Source: Citrobacter tructae (GTDB lineage Bacteria; Pseudomonadota; Gammaproteobacteria; Enterobacterales; Enterobacteriaceae). Taken from it: a DNA stretch of 64,000 nucleotides. The position numbers and the translations under genes are program-made. The stretch covers positions 1,736,001 through 1,800,000 of the forward strand of contig NZ_CP038469.1 in assembly GCF_004684345.1 (NCBI RefSeq). Direction: 5' to 3'. Of this stretch, positions 29,396 to 38,675 are shown in pieces. Numbering within the stretch: position 1 is the first letter of the stretch; each line of letters starts with the position of its first letter. The notes below the pieces were generated by a model. That model ran no database searches, was not told the DNA's origin, and saw nothing but the letters and a program-made list of their open reading frames with translations.

Positions 29396-29610
29396 ACGCG
29401 ATCCTTCGTGGGTGCGATTTTAAATATCGATCAATAAGGCGAGGGATTATGCGCGGTAAAATGAACGGGCGGAAATGGCAGAATGTAAAACTATAATCTT
29501 CTGCACAGTTTATTTTTCAGGAAAGATGAGTGGTGATTAAATACGATGAGTTCCCATAAAATGTACGTAATTTGTATGAATGGGAACCCATTGTAATCTG
29601 TTAAATGACC

Positions 29611-30759
29611 TCAGATATGCGCCACGGAATTGGGCTTGTGCCCTGTTTTACGCAGCAGCATCAGTAAATATATAAACGACACGCTGGCGATCATGATAAA
29701 CAACAGGCTATCTGAGAAGTTCTGCATCAGCATCGCGGTAAAAGACGGCCCCAGCAGACTCCCCACGGTATAGCTTAATAACAATGCCTGGTTCATGGCG
29801 ACCAGTTGATGATGTTCTACTTTTTCGCAGGCCCAAGCCATCGCAACCGGATAGAGGGTAAAACCTGCCGCCCCCAGCATGAACAATGCCGGGGCCATTG
29901 CAGCCTGATTGAGCATCGCAATGCTGCCGAGGATCACCACAAAGACCTGAACGCGTAAAACCAGCAGGCGTCCTAGCTTATCCGCCAGACGGCCAATCGG
30001 CCATTGCCCCAGAATACCCGCGCTAACCATCACTGCCATCCAGAAACCAATGCTGGCATTGCTTGCCCCCTGATGGTTAAGGTAGAGCGGCATCAAGCCA
30101 TACAAAGAACCCAGCACAATTCCAGAGATAATGCAGCCGTTCACGCCCAGACGAGCCTGACGAAGCCTCAACATTGATGCTATCGGCGTCGAATGTTGTT
30201 CCTCGCTTTGCTGATTCATGATGCGAGTAAAGAGCAGCGGTAACACCCCCGCAAGGATCGTGCCCGTTACCCACGGCAAAACGCTCATCAGTTCTGTAGA
30301 TACTTTACTGACTAACAGCTGCCCTAAAAACGTCCCCACGTAATAGACCATCATATATGCAGCCAGTAAGCGACCACGATTGCGGGAGGTACCGCTGCAC
30401 ATCAGCGCGCTTTCCACCACCACCCAAATCATGGCACAGCCGACACCCGCGATAAAACGCCAGGTCATCCAGCTCCAAAATCCCACCATCACACCCAGCC
30501 CGACACAGCCCACGGCGAAGATAAACGAGGCAATGTAATAGCTGCGGTTAAAGCCAAGGTGTCTGATTAAATACCCGGTCAATAACGTCCCGACCAGATT
30601 GCCGGTGAAATAAGACGAACTGACCACTCCCACCTGCCAGGTCGGCAGATTTTCATGGGCGAGCCAAAGCGGGACGAGCGTGTTTAACACGGCAATCGCC
30701 AGAGTCAGCAGAAGCAGCCCGCATAGCAGCAGCATAACGGGTCGGGTATAGGTAGACAT
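29611..30759 (-). CDS. ycaD: YcaD, predicted MFS transporter
   Basis: A 382-residue major facilitator protein with 12 hydrophobic segments, the same length as E. coli YcaD. The MFS loop 2-3 motif appears as GYLIRHLGFNRSYY and the matching loop 8-9 motif as GRLADKLGRLLVL. The substrate is unknown. It stands alone: 215 bases separate it from ycaM and 280 bases from dmsC. The K-12 gene ycaC, normally between ycaD and dmsC, is absent. Confidence 0.94.
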   Translation of the reverse strand: MSTYTRPVMLLLCGLLLLTLAIAVLNTLVPLWLAHENLPTWQVGVVSSSYFTGNLVGTLLTGYLIRHLGFNRSYYIASFIFAVGCVGLGVMVGFWSWMTWRFIAGVGCAMIWVVVESALMCSGTSRNRGRLLAAYMMVYYVGTFLGQLLVSKVSTELMSVLPWVTGTILAGVLPLLFTRIMNQQSEEQHSTPIASMLRLRQARLGVNGCIISGIVLGSLYGLMPLYLNHQGASNASIGFWMAVMVSAGILGQWPIGRLADKLGRLLVLRVQVFVVILGSIAMLNQAAMAPALFMLGAAGFTLYPVAMAWACEKVEHHQLVAMNQALLLSYTVGSLLGPSFTAMLMQNFSDSLLFIMIASVSFIYLLMLLRKTGHKPNSVAHI

Positions 30760-30998
30760 GAATAAAAACCGTGAGGAAGTTCAAATTTCATGCGCATCAT
30801 GCCACTGCAAAAAACATTGTCAATCGGCGCAATCAGGGGCCTGAAGCGCTTTCAGGAGGATCGATTTGTATTACTGATTCTTAATATGAATAGCTAAAAA
30901 ACGAGAAAGTACATCTGCTTGTTTTAATTGATCTAAAACAAAATTATCGCGTTTCGTTCAGTCGAAAAATTTCATGGATGAACAGCATTATTTCTTTA

Positions 30999-31028
30999 CC
31001 GAATAGCGCTGTGTACAGCGCTATTCGG
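30999..31028. terminator. Perfect 13-base palindrome after dmsC
   Basis: CCGAATAGCGCTG and CAGCGCTATTCGG flank TGTA, starting 12 bases after the dmsC stop. There is only a weak T tract on either side (CATTTTTC on plus). Likely the dms operon terminator or mRNA end structure. Confidence 0.6.
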
Positions 31029-31039
31029 CATTTTTCACG

Positions 31040-31903
31040 TTAGCTGGCAACCGCCATGCCCACGGTCATATGCAGACCGTAGAATACGCCGCGACCAATC
31101 AATTCGCCGACCAGCAGCAGAATAAATGCCACTGACAGCAATGGTACAGCAGGTTGGTAGCCTTTCACCTGCGGTACAATCCAGCAGCACAGCGCCAAAG
31201 CCAGTGCCACAATACGCCACGCCATCAGCGAGCCGTAGTCCGGTATCAATGCTGACGCCTGCTGAATGGAACTGTGAATTGTCGCCAGTTCAGCCCCCTG
31301 CATCACCGACATGATAGCGCTAACCACTAATGCAAATACCGAAATAGCTGGCAGCAGGCGCATTGCCCAGCCGTCAATTCCGGCGACTCGCAACAGCAGG
31401 TATCCCAGCAGCGGACCGCCCATAAGCAGCGTCAGGAAGAAGCCCAGCGGCGTCCAGACGCTGTACCAGGTCGGGATCGTATCAATGGTGTTATACACAC
31501 GTACCATCATCCAGACGAAAACCACGCCCAGCACCATGGTGGCGACTAACCACAAATTACGTAACGCGGGTGACATTTTTTTCAATGTCGCCATCAACCA
31601 GCCGATTCCACCCACGGCAAAGAAAAGTGAGCCGCTGGCAATCTCGTTACTCAGTGCAGAAGCACCGATGCGGTTAAGGGAGTTAAAAGCACGCATTGGC
31701 GATCCCAGGTGCAGTATAGACGCGACAAAGCCGATGCCCATTAACACCCACAGACCCAACATGCAGGCAATTACGCGCTGTTGTGCTTCAGGACGTAATC
31801 CCCCTTTCATCAGCGCCAGCGCCAGAACAATAAAGCCGCCAACCACGCACTGTCCGAAGACCGTGAAGATCATCAGCGGCCACTCATGCCATCCACTTCC
31901 CAT
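31040..31903 (-). CDS. dmsC: Dimethyl sulfoxide reductase membrane anchor DmsC
   Basis: A 287-residue integral membrane subunit with eight predicted helices that anchors DmsAB and oxidises menaquinol. E. coli DmsC has the same length. The conserved residues for quinol binding lie in the N-terminal helices (MGSGWHEWPLMIFTVFGQ, then HLGSPMRAFNSL, which carries a conserved His). It begins one base after the dmsB stop; last gene of dmsABC. Confidence 0.97.
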   Translation of the reverse strand: MGSGWHEWPLMIFTVFGQCVVGGFIVLALALMKGGLRPEAQQRVIACMLGLWVLMGIGFVASILHLGSPMRAFNSLNRIGASALSNEIASGSLFFAVGGIGWLMATLKKMSPALRNLWLVATMVLGVVFVWMMVRVYNTIDTIPTWYSVWTPLGFFLTLLMGGPLLGYLLLRVAGIDGWAMRLLPAISVFALVVSAIMSVMQGAELATIHSSIQQASALIPDYGSLMAWRIVALALALCCWIVPQVKGYQPAVPLLSVAFILLLVGELIGRGVFYGLHMTVGMAVAS

Positions 31904-31904
31904 C

Positions 31905-32522
31905 TTACACCTCCTTCGGATTGGCCAGATAACCCGTGGTATCCCCGGTCGGGCGGCTATTGGCGTTAGGTTTGATTACAATGCTGGGTTTGGTGAAATG
32001 TGCGCCCGGCAGTGGCGCAACCGCCGCCAGATCACCGTGCTTTTTGCGCAGTTCGTCAATTGGACCAAAATCCAGAGCGCGCAGTGGGCAAGACTCGACG
32101 CAAATCGGCTTTTTGCCCTCGGCAACACGGTCGTGACAACCATCACATTTGGTCATATGCCCTTTGGCTGCATTGTACTGTGGCGCACCGTAAGGACAGG
32201 CCATATGGCAATAACGACAGCCAATGCACACATCCTCATCAACGACCACAAAACCATCTTCACGCTTGTGCATCGCGCCACTCGGACATACCTTGGTACA
32301 CGCTGGATCTTCGCAGTGGTTACACGCAATGGAGAGATAATAGGCAAAGACATTCTGATGCCAGACGCCGTTATCTTCCTGCCAGTCGCCACCAGCGTAT
32401 TCGTAAATACGACGGAAGCTGACGTCCGGGGTTAAATCTTTATAGTCTTTGCAGGCCAGTTCGCAGGTTTTGCAACCGGTGCAACGGCTGGAATCAATAA
32501 AAAATCCATACTGGGTTGTCAT
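31905..32522 (-). CDS. dmsB: Dimethyl sulfoxide reductase iron-sulfur subunit DmsB
   Basis: A 205-residue electron-transfer subunit carrying four [4Fe-4S] clusters. The cysteine groups are CTGCKTCELAC, CNHCEDPACTKVCP, CIGCRYCHMACP and CDGCHDR with CVESCP. It passes electrons from DmsC to the molybdopterin subunit DmsA. The length equals E. coli DmsB. It lies ten bases after dmsA and one base before dmsC. Confidence 0.98.
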   Translation of the reverse strand: MTTQYGFFIDSSRCTGCKTCELACKDYKDLTPDVSFRRIYEYAGGDWQEDNGVWHQNVFAYYLSIACNHCEDPACTKVCPSGAMHKREDGFVVVDEDVCIGCRYCHMACPYGAPQYNAAKGHMTKCDGCHDRVAEGKKPICVESCPLRALDFGPIDELRKKHGDLAAVAPLPGAHFTKPSIVIKPNANSRPTGDTTGYLANPKEV

Positions 32523-32532
32523 CGGTTACTCC

Positions 32533-34977
32533 TTACACCTTTTCAACCTGAACAAGGTTCGTATGTGACGGGTTCCCCTTGGCGAGAGGAGAAGGACGCT
32601 GGGTCGTCAGCACGTTGATGCAACCGCCCTGATCTACACGTTTCATATCCGGGTCATACCAGGCCCCCTCACCCAGCGCCACCACGCCAGGCATCATACG
32701 CGGCGTAACTTTCGCCTCGATATGTACCTCGCCACGGTCGTTAAAGATACGCACCTTGTCGCCGTTGTTAATACCGCGTCGTTGCGCGTCCAGTGGATTA
32801 ATCCACATTTCCTGACGGCAGGAAGCTTTCAGCACGTCCACGTTGCCATAGGTCGAGTGAACGCGAGATTTGTAGTGGAAGCCCGTCAACTGCAGCGGGA
32901 ATTTATCCGCCAGCGGATCGCTTAAACTTTCAAAGCCCGGGGCGTAGACTGGCAATGGATCGATCACATCGTCTTCAGGCAGTTCCCAGGTGGCCGCAAT
33001 TTCCGCCAGCGCCTGTGAATAAATTTCAATTTTGCCCGATGGTGTGGTGAGCGGATTAGCATGAGGATCTTCACGGAACGCTTTGTACGCCACATGATGA
33101 CCTTGTGGATCGCGCTGTTTAAAGATCCCTTGCTTACGAAATTCTTCAAACGTTGGCAGTTCCGGTATAGCTTTGCGCGACTGTTCATACAGATGACGCA
33201 TCCACTCTTCCTGAGTACGGCCTTCCGTAAACTGCTGCTCAACGCCAAGCCGTTTCGCCAACTCGCTGGTCATTTGATAGATAGTCTTGCATTCAAAGCG
33301 CGGTTTGATGGCCTGATCGGTGAAAATCACATAGGACATATTCCCGCAGGAGGCATCCAGCGCGAAATCCATTTGTTCAGACGCCGTGCAATCCGGCAGC
33401 AAAATGTCGGCGTATTTCGCCGAGGACGTCATGTGGCAGTCGATAACGACAATCATCTCGCACTTCTTATCATCCTGCAGAATTTCATGCGTACGGTTGA
33501 TATCAGAGTGCTGGTTAATCAGACAGTTACCGGCATAGTTCCAGATCATTTTAATCGGAACATCGAGCTTATCTTTACCGCGAACGCCGTCTCGCAGCGC
33601 CGTCATCTCTGGGCCGCGCTCAATGGCGTCCGTCCACATAAACATAGAGATGCTGGTTTCTACAGGGTTTTCCAGCGTCGGCATACGTTCAAACGGCAAA
33701 CTATACGAGCCTTCACGCGCACCGCTGTTGCCGCCGTTGATACCAACATTACCGGTCAGGATAGCCAACATAGAGATAGCACGGGTAGCAATTTCACCGT
33801 TGGCGTGACGCTGTGGTCCCCAACCCTGGCTGATGTAGGCAGGTTTAGCGCTGCCAATTTCACGCGCCAGTTTAACGATACGTTCCGCAGGAATACCGGT
33901 TATCTGCGCAGCCCATTCAGGGGTTTTCGCGATACCGTCTTTGCCCTGTCCAAGAATATACGCCTTGTAGTGGCCGTTCTTCGGCGCGTCGGCTGGCAAG
34001 GTTTTCTCGTCGTAACCCACGCAGTATTTATCGAGGAACGGTTGATCGACTATATTTTCAGCGATCAGGACGTAGGCGATACCATTGACCAGTGCCGCAT
34101 CGGTTCCCGGACGAATCGGGATCCATTCATCTTCACGACCGGCGCCGGTGTCCGTATAGCGCGGATCGATAATGATCATCCGTGCATTGGATTTCTGCCG
34201 CGCCTGTTCAAGGTAATACGTTACCCCGCCACCGCTCATTCGGGTTTCGCCTGGGTTATTACCAAACAGAACAACCAGCTTACTGTTTTCGATATCTGAC
34301 GGGCTGTTACCGTCCGCCCAGCCGCCGTAGGTATAGTTCAACCCGGCAGCGATTTGCGCAGAAGAGTAATCTCCATAGTGATTCAGGTAGCCACCACAAC
34401 AGTTCATCAGACGTGCGACCAGCGTTTTGCCCGGTGGCCATGAGCGTGTCATGGTACCACCCAGCGTACCGGTGCCGTAGTTAAGGTAGATAGACTCATT
34501 GCCGTAGTCTTTGATCAGACGCTGCATATTGCTGGCGATGATGTCATAAGCCTCATCCCAGCTAATACGCTCGAACTTGCCTTCACCGCGCTTACCAACG
34601 CGCTTCATTGGGTATTTCAGACGATCCGGATTGTAGACACGACGGCGCATGGAGCGGCCGCGTAAACAGGCGCGAACCTGATGCAGCCCCTCATAATTGT
34701 CATCGCCGGTGTTGTCGGTTTCAACATACTTGATTTCACCGTCCACCACATGCATACGCAACGGGCAGCGGCTACCGCAGTTCACCGTACAGGCGCTCCA
34801 GATCACTTTCTCATTGATCTGCTTCGGATTAATGGCTTCTGCTGCATTGGCAATACGGGTAAATGGCAGGGTAAACGCGCTACTGGCCATCGCCAGTCCG
34901 CCTATCGCCGTCGTTTTTACCAAACCGCGACGACTCACCTCAGCTGCCAGCATGGCATTGGGGATCTTAGTTTTCAT
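32533..34977 (-). CDS. dmsA: Dimethyl sulfoxide reductase catalytic subunit DmsA
   Basis: An 814-residue molybdenum enzyme that reduces DMSO and various N-oxides in anaerobic respiration. A twin-arginine leader, SRRGLVK at residues 15-21, directs Tat export of the DmsAB dimer. The FS0 cluster cysteines appear in CTVNCGSRCPLRMHV, and the Mo-coordinating Ser is expected in the SYSLPF/YGDYSSAQ region. The gene heads dmsABC and is transcribed away from serS. In E. coli it is induced by FNR and repressed by nitrate through NarL; I could not place those sites with confidence in the 190-base upstream spacer. Confidence 0.98.
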   Translation of the reverse strand: MKTKIPNAMLAAEVSRRGLVKTTAIGGLAMASSAFTLPFTRIANAAEAINPKQINEKVIWSACTVNCGSRCPLRMHVVDGEIKYVETDNTGDDNYEGLHQVRACLRGRSMRRRVYNPDRLKYPMKRVGKRGEGKFERISWDEAYDIIASNMQRLIKDYGNESIYLNYGTGTLGGTMTRSWPPGKTLVARLMNCCGGYLNHYGDYSSAQIAAGLNYTYGGWADGNSPSDIENSKLVVLFGNNPGETRMSGGGVTYYLEQARQKSNARMIIIDPRYTDTGAGREDEWIPIRPGTDAALVNGIAYVLIAENIVDQPFLDKYCVGYDEKTLPADAPKNGHYKAYILGQGKDGIAKTPEWAAQITGIPAERIVKLAREIGSAKPAYISQGWGPQRHANGEIATRAISMLAILTGNVGINGGNSGAREGSYSLPFERMPTLENPVETSISMFMWTDAIERGPEMTALRDGVRGKDKLDVPIKMIWNYAGNCLINQHSDINRTHEILQDDKKCEMIVVIDCHMTSSAKYADILLPDCTASEQMDFALDASCGNMSYVIFTDQAIKPRFECKTIYQMTSELAKRLGVEQQFTEGRTQEEWMRHLYEQSRKAIPELPTFEEFRKQGIFKQRDPQGHHVAYKAFREDPHANPLTTPSGKIEIYSQALAEIAATWELPEDDVIDPLPVYAPGFESLSDPLADKFPLQLTGFHYKSRVHSTYGNVDVLKASCRQEMWINPLDAQRRGINNGDKVRIFNDRGEVHIEAKVTPRMMPGVVALGEGAWYDPDMKRVDQGGCINVLTTQRPSPLAKGNPSHTNLVQVEKV

Positions 34978-35171
34978 AGTGGCTCACTCTGCTGCTCACA
35001 ATAAACAAAAAAGAAATAATCGTTGTATAGATATTTATATATCGATACTATCGTTATACAGACTGGTATATAGTGAATTTGCGTAAAGACAGAGATAAAT
35101 ACTGGCTTTCACTCGAAAGTAGTATTACCACTTATTAGGTAAGGGTTATTGTCCGGTGTCAAACAGGCATA

Positions 35172-35197
35172 AAAAAAGCGCCCGCAGGCGCTTTTTT
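35172..35197 (-). terminator. Bidirectional terminator of serS
   Basis: AAAAAAGCGCC and GGCGCTTTTTT form an 11-pair stem with a four-base loop, 17 bases after the serS stop on the minus strand; both strands end in a T run. Confidence 0.92.
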
Positions 35198-35213
35198 AGC
35201 AGGGAATGATAAC

Positions 35214-36506
35214 TTACCCGATGTATTCCAGGCCATTCATATACGGACGGAGTACTTCCGGAACCTGAATGCGGCCATCAGCCTGCTGATAGTTTTCCAT
35301 TACGGCAACCAGAGTACGCCCAACCGCCAGACCAGAACCGTTCAGCGTATGTACCAAACGAGTCTTCTTGTCAGACTTGCTGCGGCAGCGTGCCTGCATG
35401 CGACGCGCCTGGAAATCCCACACGTTGGAGCAGGAAGAGATTTCACGGTAGGTATTCTGCGCCGGGATCCACACTTCCAGATCGTAGGTCTTGCAGGCGC
35501 CGAAGCCCATGTCGCCAGTACACAGGATGATCTTACGGTACGGCAGACCCAACAGCTGAAGGACTTTTTCAGCATGACCAGTCATTTCTTCCAGCGCGTC
35601 CATAGAATCTTCAGGACGAACGATCTGCACCATCTCAACTTTATCGAACTGGTGCATACGGATCAGACCACGGGTGTCACGACCGTAAGAGCCTGCTTCT
35701 GAACGGAAGCATGGCGTATGCGCCGTCATTTTGATTGGCAGCGCATCTTCGTCAATGATTTCATCACGCACGAGGTTGGTCAGCGGAACTTCTGCCGTTG
35801 GGATCAGCGCATAGTTGCTGCTGTCGGCTTCTTCATCCAGTGGACGCGTATGGAACAGATCGCCGGCAAATTTCGGCAACTGGCCCGTACCGTACAGCGT
35901 GTCATGGTTCACCAGGTACGGCACGTAGTTTTCGCTGTAGCCATGCTGTTCAGTATGCAGATCCAGCATGAACTGAGACAGCGCACGGTGCATACGCGCA
36001 ATCTGCCCTTTCATGACCACGAAACGAGACCCGGTCAGCTTAACGGCGGCAGCAAAATCGAGCCCTGCATGCATTTCGCCCAGCGTAACGTGATCGCGAA
36101 CGTCAAAATCAAACTCGCGCGGCGTGCCCCAACGGCTGACTTCGATGTTGTCGTTTTCATCTTTCCCTACCGGGACTTCGTCCGCAGGCAGGTTAGGAAT
36201 TGTCAGTGCAATATCACGAATTTCAGCTTGCAAGGTATCAAGTTCAGCTTTCGCGGCATCCAGCTCTTCGCCCAGTTTGTTCACTTCCAGACGTAAAGAC
36301 TCGATATCTTCCCCGCGCGCTTTTGCCTGGCCGATGGATTTCGATCGAGAGTTACGCTCTGCCTGCAGATTTTCAGTTTGTACCTGCAGAACTTTACGAC
36401 GCTCTTCGAGAGCGCGCAGCTTATCTACGTCCAGCTTAAAGCCCCGGCTTGCCAGTTTTTCAGCGACTGCGTCTGGCTCATTACGCAGCAGATTGGGATC
36501 GAGCAT
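35214..36506 (-). CDS. serS: Seryl-tRNA synthetase
   Basis: A class II synthetase that charges serine onto tRNA-Ser and tRNA-Sec. The protein has 430 residues, as in E. coli. The N-terminal long antiparallel coiled-coil arm (about residues 30-100, rich in Glu/Leu/Lys) grips the tRNA long variable arm. Motif 2 is HTPCFRSEAGSYGRDTRGLIRMHQFDK and motif 3 lies in NGSGLAVGRTLVAVMEN. A tRNA-Ser substrate gene is also in this window at 52449. Confidence 0.99.
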   Translation of the reverse strand: MLDPNLLRNEPDAVAEKLASRGFKLDVDKLRALEERRKVLQVQTENLQAERNSRSKSIGQAKARGEDIESLRLEVNKLGEELDAAKAELDTLQAEIRDIALTIPNLPADEVPVGKDENDNIEVSRWGTPREFDFDVRDHVTLGEMHAGLDFAAAVKLTGSRFVVMKGQIARMHRALSQFMLDLHTEQHGYSENYVPYLVNHDTLYGTGQLPKFAGDLFHTRPLDEEADSSNYALIPTAEVPLTNLVRDEIIDEDALPIKMTAHTPCFRSEAGSYGRDTRGLIRMHQFDKVEMVQIVRPEDSMDALEEMTGHAEKVLQLLGLPYRKIILCTGDMGFGACKTYDLEVWIPAQNTYREISSCSNVWDFQARRMQARCRSKSDKKTRLVHTLNGSGLAVGRTLVAVMENYQQADGRIQVPEVLRPYMNGLEYIG

Positions 36507-36598
36507 GCTTATCCTGTGCTTATCGAATTAAAATGGGAGAAAGTGACCACAGCCTGCAGTCACAGGGATACATTGCCAACATTACCGCAACGATCGCG

Positions 36599-37942
36599 CT
36601 AACGGTAGCGTTTTATAGGGCTATTTTGATCCTGTCCGGCAAGCCAGGCGAGCTTTTCGCCAATCTTGCCCTCAAGACCTCTGTTTGTCGGGTGATAATA
36701 GCGTGTTTGTGCCAGTTCCTGCGGGAAATACTCTTCACCGGCAGCATACGCATTCGGCTCATCGTGCGCGTAGCGATATTCCTGCCCGTAGCCCATTTCC
36801 TTCATTAACTTCGTCGGTGCATTACGCAGATGCACCGGTACGTCGTAATCCGGGCGGTCACGAGCATCTGCCAGCGCCGCTTTATAGGCGGTATAAACCG
36901 CGTTACTCTTCGGCGCGCAGGCCAGATAAACGATCGCCTGGGCAATCGCTCGCTCACCTTCTGCGGGTCCCACACGGGTGAAACAATCCCATGCCGAAAT
37001 GGCCACCTGCATAGCACGAGGATCGGCATTACCCACGTCTTCGGAAGCAATCGCCAGACAGCGACGTGCAACATACAGCGGATCACCTCCTGCTGTAATG
37101 ATGCGTGCGTACCAGTAGAGTGCCGCATCCGGCGCGCTGCCGCGTACTGATTTATGTAATGCCGAGATAAGATCGTAAAAACGATCGCCTTTATTATCAA
37201 AACGTGCGCTACGTTCTCCGGCAATCTCCGTCAACAACGTAGGCTGTAAAACGCGTTTCCCACTGGCGTCGACTTCCGCCATATCGGCCATCATTTCCAA
37301 CGTATTTAATGCCCGACGCGCGTCGCCATTCACCAGCTCGGCAATAGCCCGGCGCGTTTCATTCGGCAGGACAATATCCTGGCCACCGTAACCCCGCACT
37401 TTATCCGCCATCGCCTGCTCCAACACCTGCTCGATATCGTCGGTAGTGAGCGATTTCAGCAAATAGACACGCGCACGCGACAGCAATGCCGAGTTCAGTT
37501 CAAACGAGGGATTTTCAGTCGTGGCGCCAATAAATGTAATGGTGCCATCTTCAATATGCGGCAGAAAGGCGTCCTGCTGGCTTTTATTAAACCGGTGGAC
37601 TTCATCGACGAACAATATGGTACGCCGACCGGCGTTACGGTTCTGACGCGCACGTTCAATCGCTTCACGAATTTCTTTCACACCAGAGGTGACAGCCGAA
37701 ATACGTTCAACGTCCGCGTTCGCGTAGCGGGCGATCACTTCGGCAAGCGTGGTTTTACCCGTACCGGGCGGCCCCCATAAGATCATGGAGTGCAGGTGCC
37801 CGGCCTCGATAGCACGCGGCAAGGGCTTACCCGCGGCCAGCAAATGCTGCTGGCCGATATACTGCGCTAAATTTTCTGGCCGCATACGTGCGGCCAGTGG
37901 CTGAAAGGTATTATCAGAAAAATCGAGCGACAGATTACCCAC
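36599..37942 (-). CDS. rarA: Replication-associated recombination protein A (MgsA)
   Basis: An AAA+ ATPase of the WHIP/MgsA clamp-loader group that acts at stalled replication forks. The protein has 447 residues from a GTG start at 37942. Walker A is GPPGTGKTT near residues 57-65, Walker B ILFVDEVHRFN near residues 112-122, and sensor 1 FIGATTENPS. GAGG lies before the start. It follows lolA with only ten bases between, an operon order conserved in enterics. Confidence 0.98.
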   Translation of the reverse strand: MGNLSLDFSDNTFQPLAARMRPENLAQYIGQQHLLAAGKPLPRAIEAGHLHSMILWGPPGTGKTTLAEVIARYANADVERISAVTSGVKEIREAIERARQNRNAGRRTILFVDEVHRFNKSQQDAFLPHIEDGTITFIGATTENPSFELNSALLSRARVYLLKSLTTDDIEQVLEQAMADKVRGYGGQDIVLPNETRRAIAELVNGDARRALNTLEMMADMAEVDASGKRVLQPTLLTEIAGERSARFDNKGDRFYDLISALHKSVRGSAPDAALYWYARIITAGGDPLYVARRCLAIASEDVGNADPRAMQVAISAWDCFTRVGPAEGERAIAQAIVYLACAPKSNAVYTAYKAALADARDRPDYDVPVHLRNAPTKLMKEMGYGQEYRYAHDEPNAYAAGEEYFPQELAQTRYYHPTNRGLEGKIGEKLAWLAGQDQNSPIKRYR

Positions 37943-37952
37943 TCACACGCCT

Positions 37953-38564
37953 CTACTTACGTTGATCGTCTACCGTGACACCCTGCGGTGGGGTAAAGGT
38001 GAATTTTGATGGTTCGATCGCGCCATTCTGCTGAGATTTCAGCTGATAGCTACTGCGCTGATCGTCCTGTTCGACGGCGCTAAACTGATGGATAGTTCCG
38101 TCGCGTCCAACATTGATGGTGAACTGCTTCAGATTTCCGCTGCTGGTTTTTGGGGTCAGTACGAAGTCATCACCGTTTTGTTTGATGTTGTACTGCTGCC
38201 AGTCGCTGGACTGGTTACGCGCAATCAGCATAAACGGTGTGTTGCCCGTGGCATCTTTCAGCCAGGTCGCCGTTGCCTGCTCGACAAAAGGGTTAAAGAA
38301 CCACAGCGTTTTTCCGTCGGAAACCAGAATGCTTTCGTCCGGCTGCGTCATATGCCAGTTAAACAGGTTCGGACGTTTAACCCACAAATCGCCCTGGCCT
38401 TCCTGCACCGCTGCACCGCTGCCATCGGTCACCTTCTGGGTAAAGCTGGCATGAAAGCTACTGACTTTATCCAGACGGCTTTTCAGATCGCTGGCTGCAT
38501 CAGCCCAGACGCTACTCACGACAAAGCTCGACAATAATGCACAGGTGATTGCGATTTTTTTCAT
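37953..38564 (-). CDS. lolA: Outer-membrane lipoprotein carrier LolA
   Basis: A 203-residue periplasmic chaperone that carries lipoproteins from LolCDE to LolB. The N-terminus MKKIAITCALLSSFVVSSVWA is a signal peptide cleaved before DAASDLK. The mature protein has the half-barrel pattern and the conserved FTQKV segment. Same length as E. coli LolA. Transcribed after ftsK and coupled to rarA. Confidence 0.98.
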   Translation of the reverse strand: MKKIAITCALLSSFVVSSVWADAASDLKSRLDKVSSFHASFTQKVTDGSGAAVQEGQGDLWVKRPNLFNWHMTQPDESILVSDGKTLWFFNPFVEQATATWLKDATGNTPFMLIARNQSSDWQQYNIKQNGDDFVLTPKTSSGNLKQFTINVGRDGTIHQFSAVEQDDQRSSYQLKSQQNGAIEPSKFTFTPPQGVTVDDQRK

Positions 38565-38675
38565 CGTTATTCCTCAAAATTCGTCACTCCCGACGGGGAG
38601 ATCCATCTGCTATCTATTCCAGGCCAAAAATCAGCATGAGGAAAGTAGAAAATACTGAATTACTTAACTTTGCAA

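Noticed and set aside
33061..34299. 412-codon open frame antisense to dmsA
   Set aside because: Shadow of a highly conserved gene; no ribosome-binding site and no known motif.
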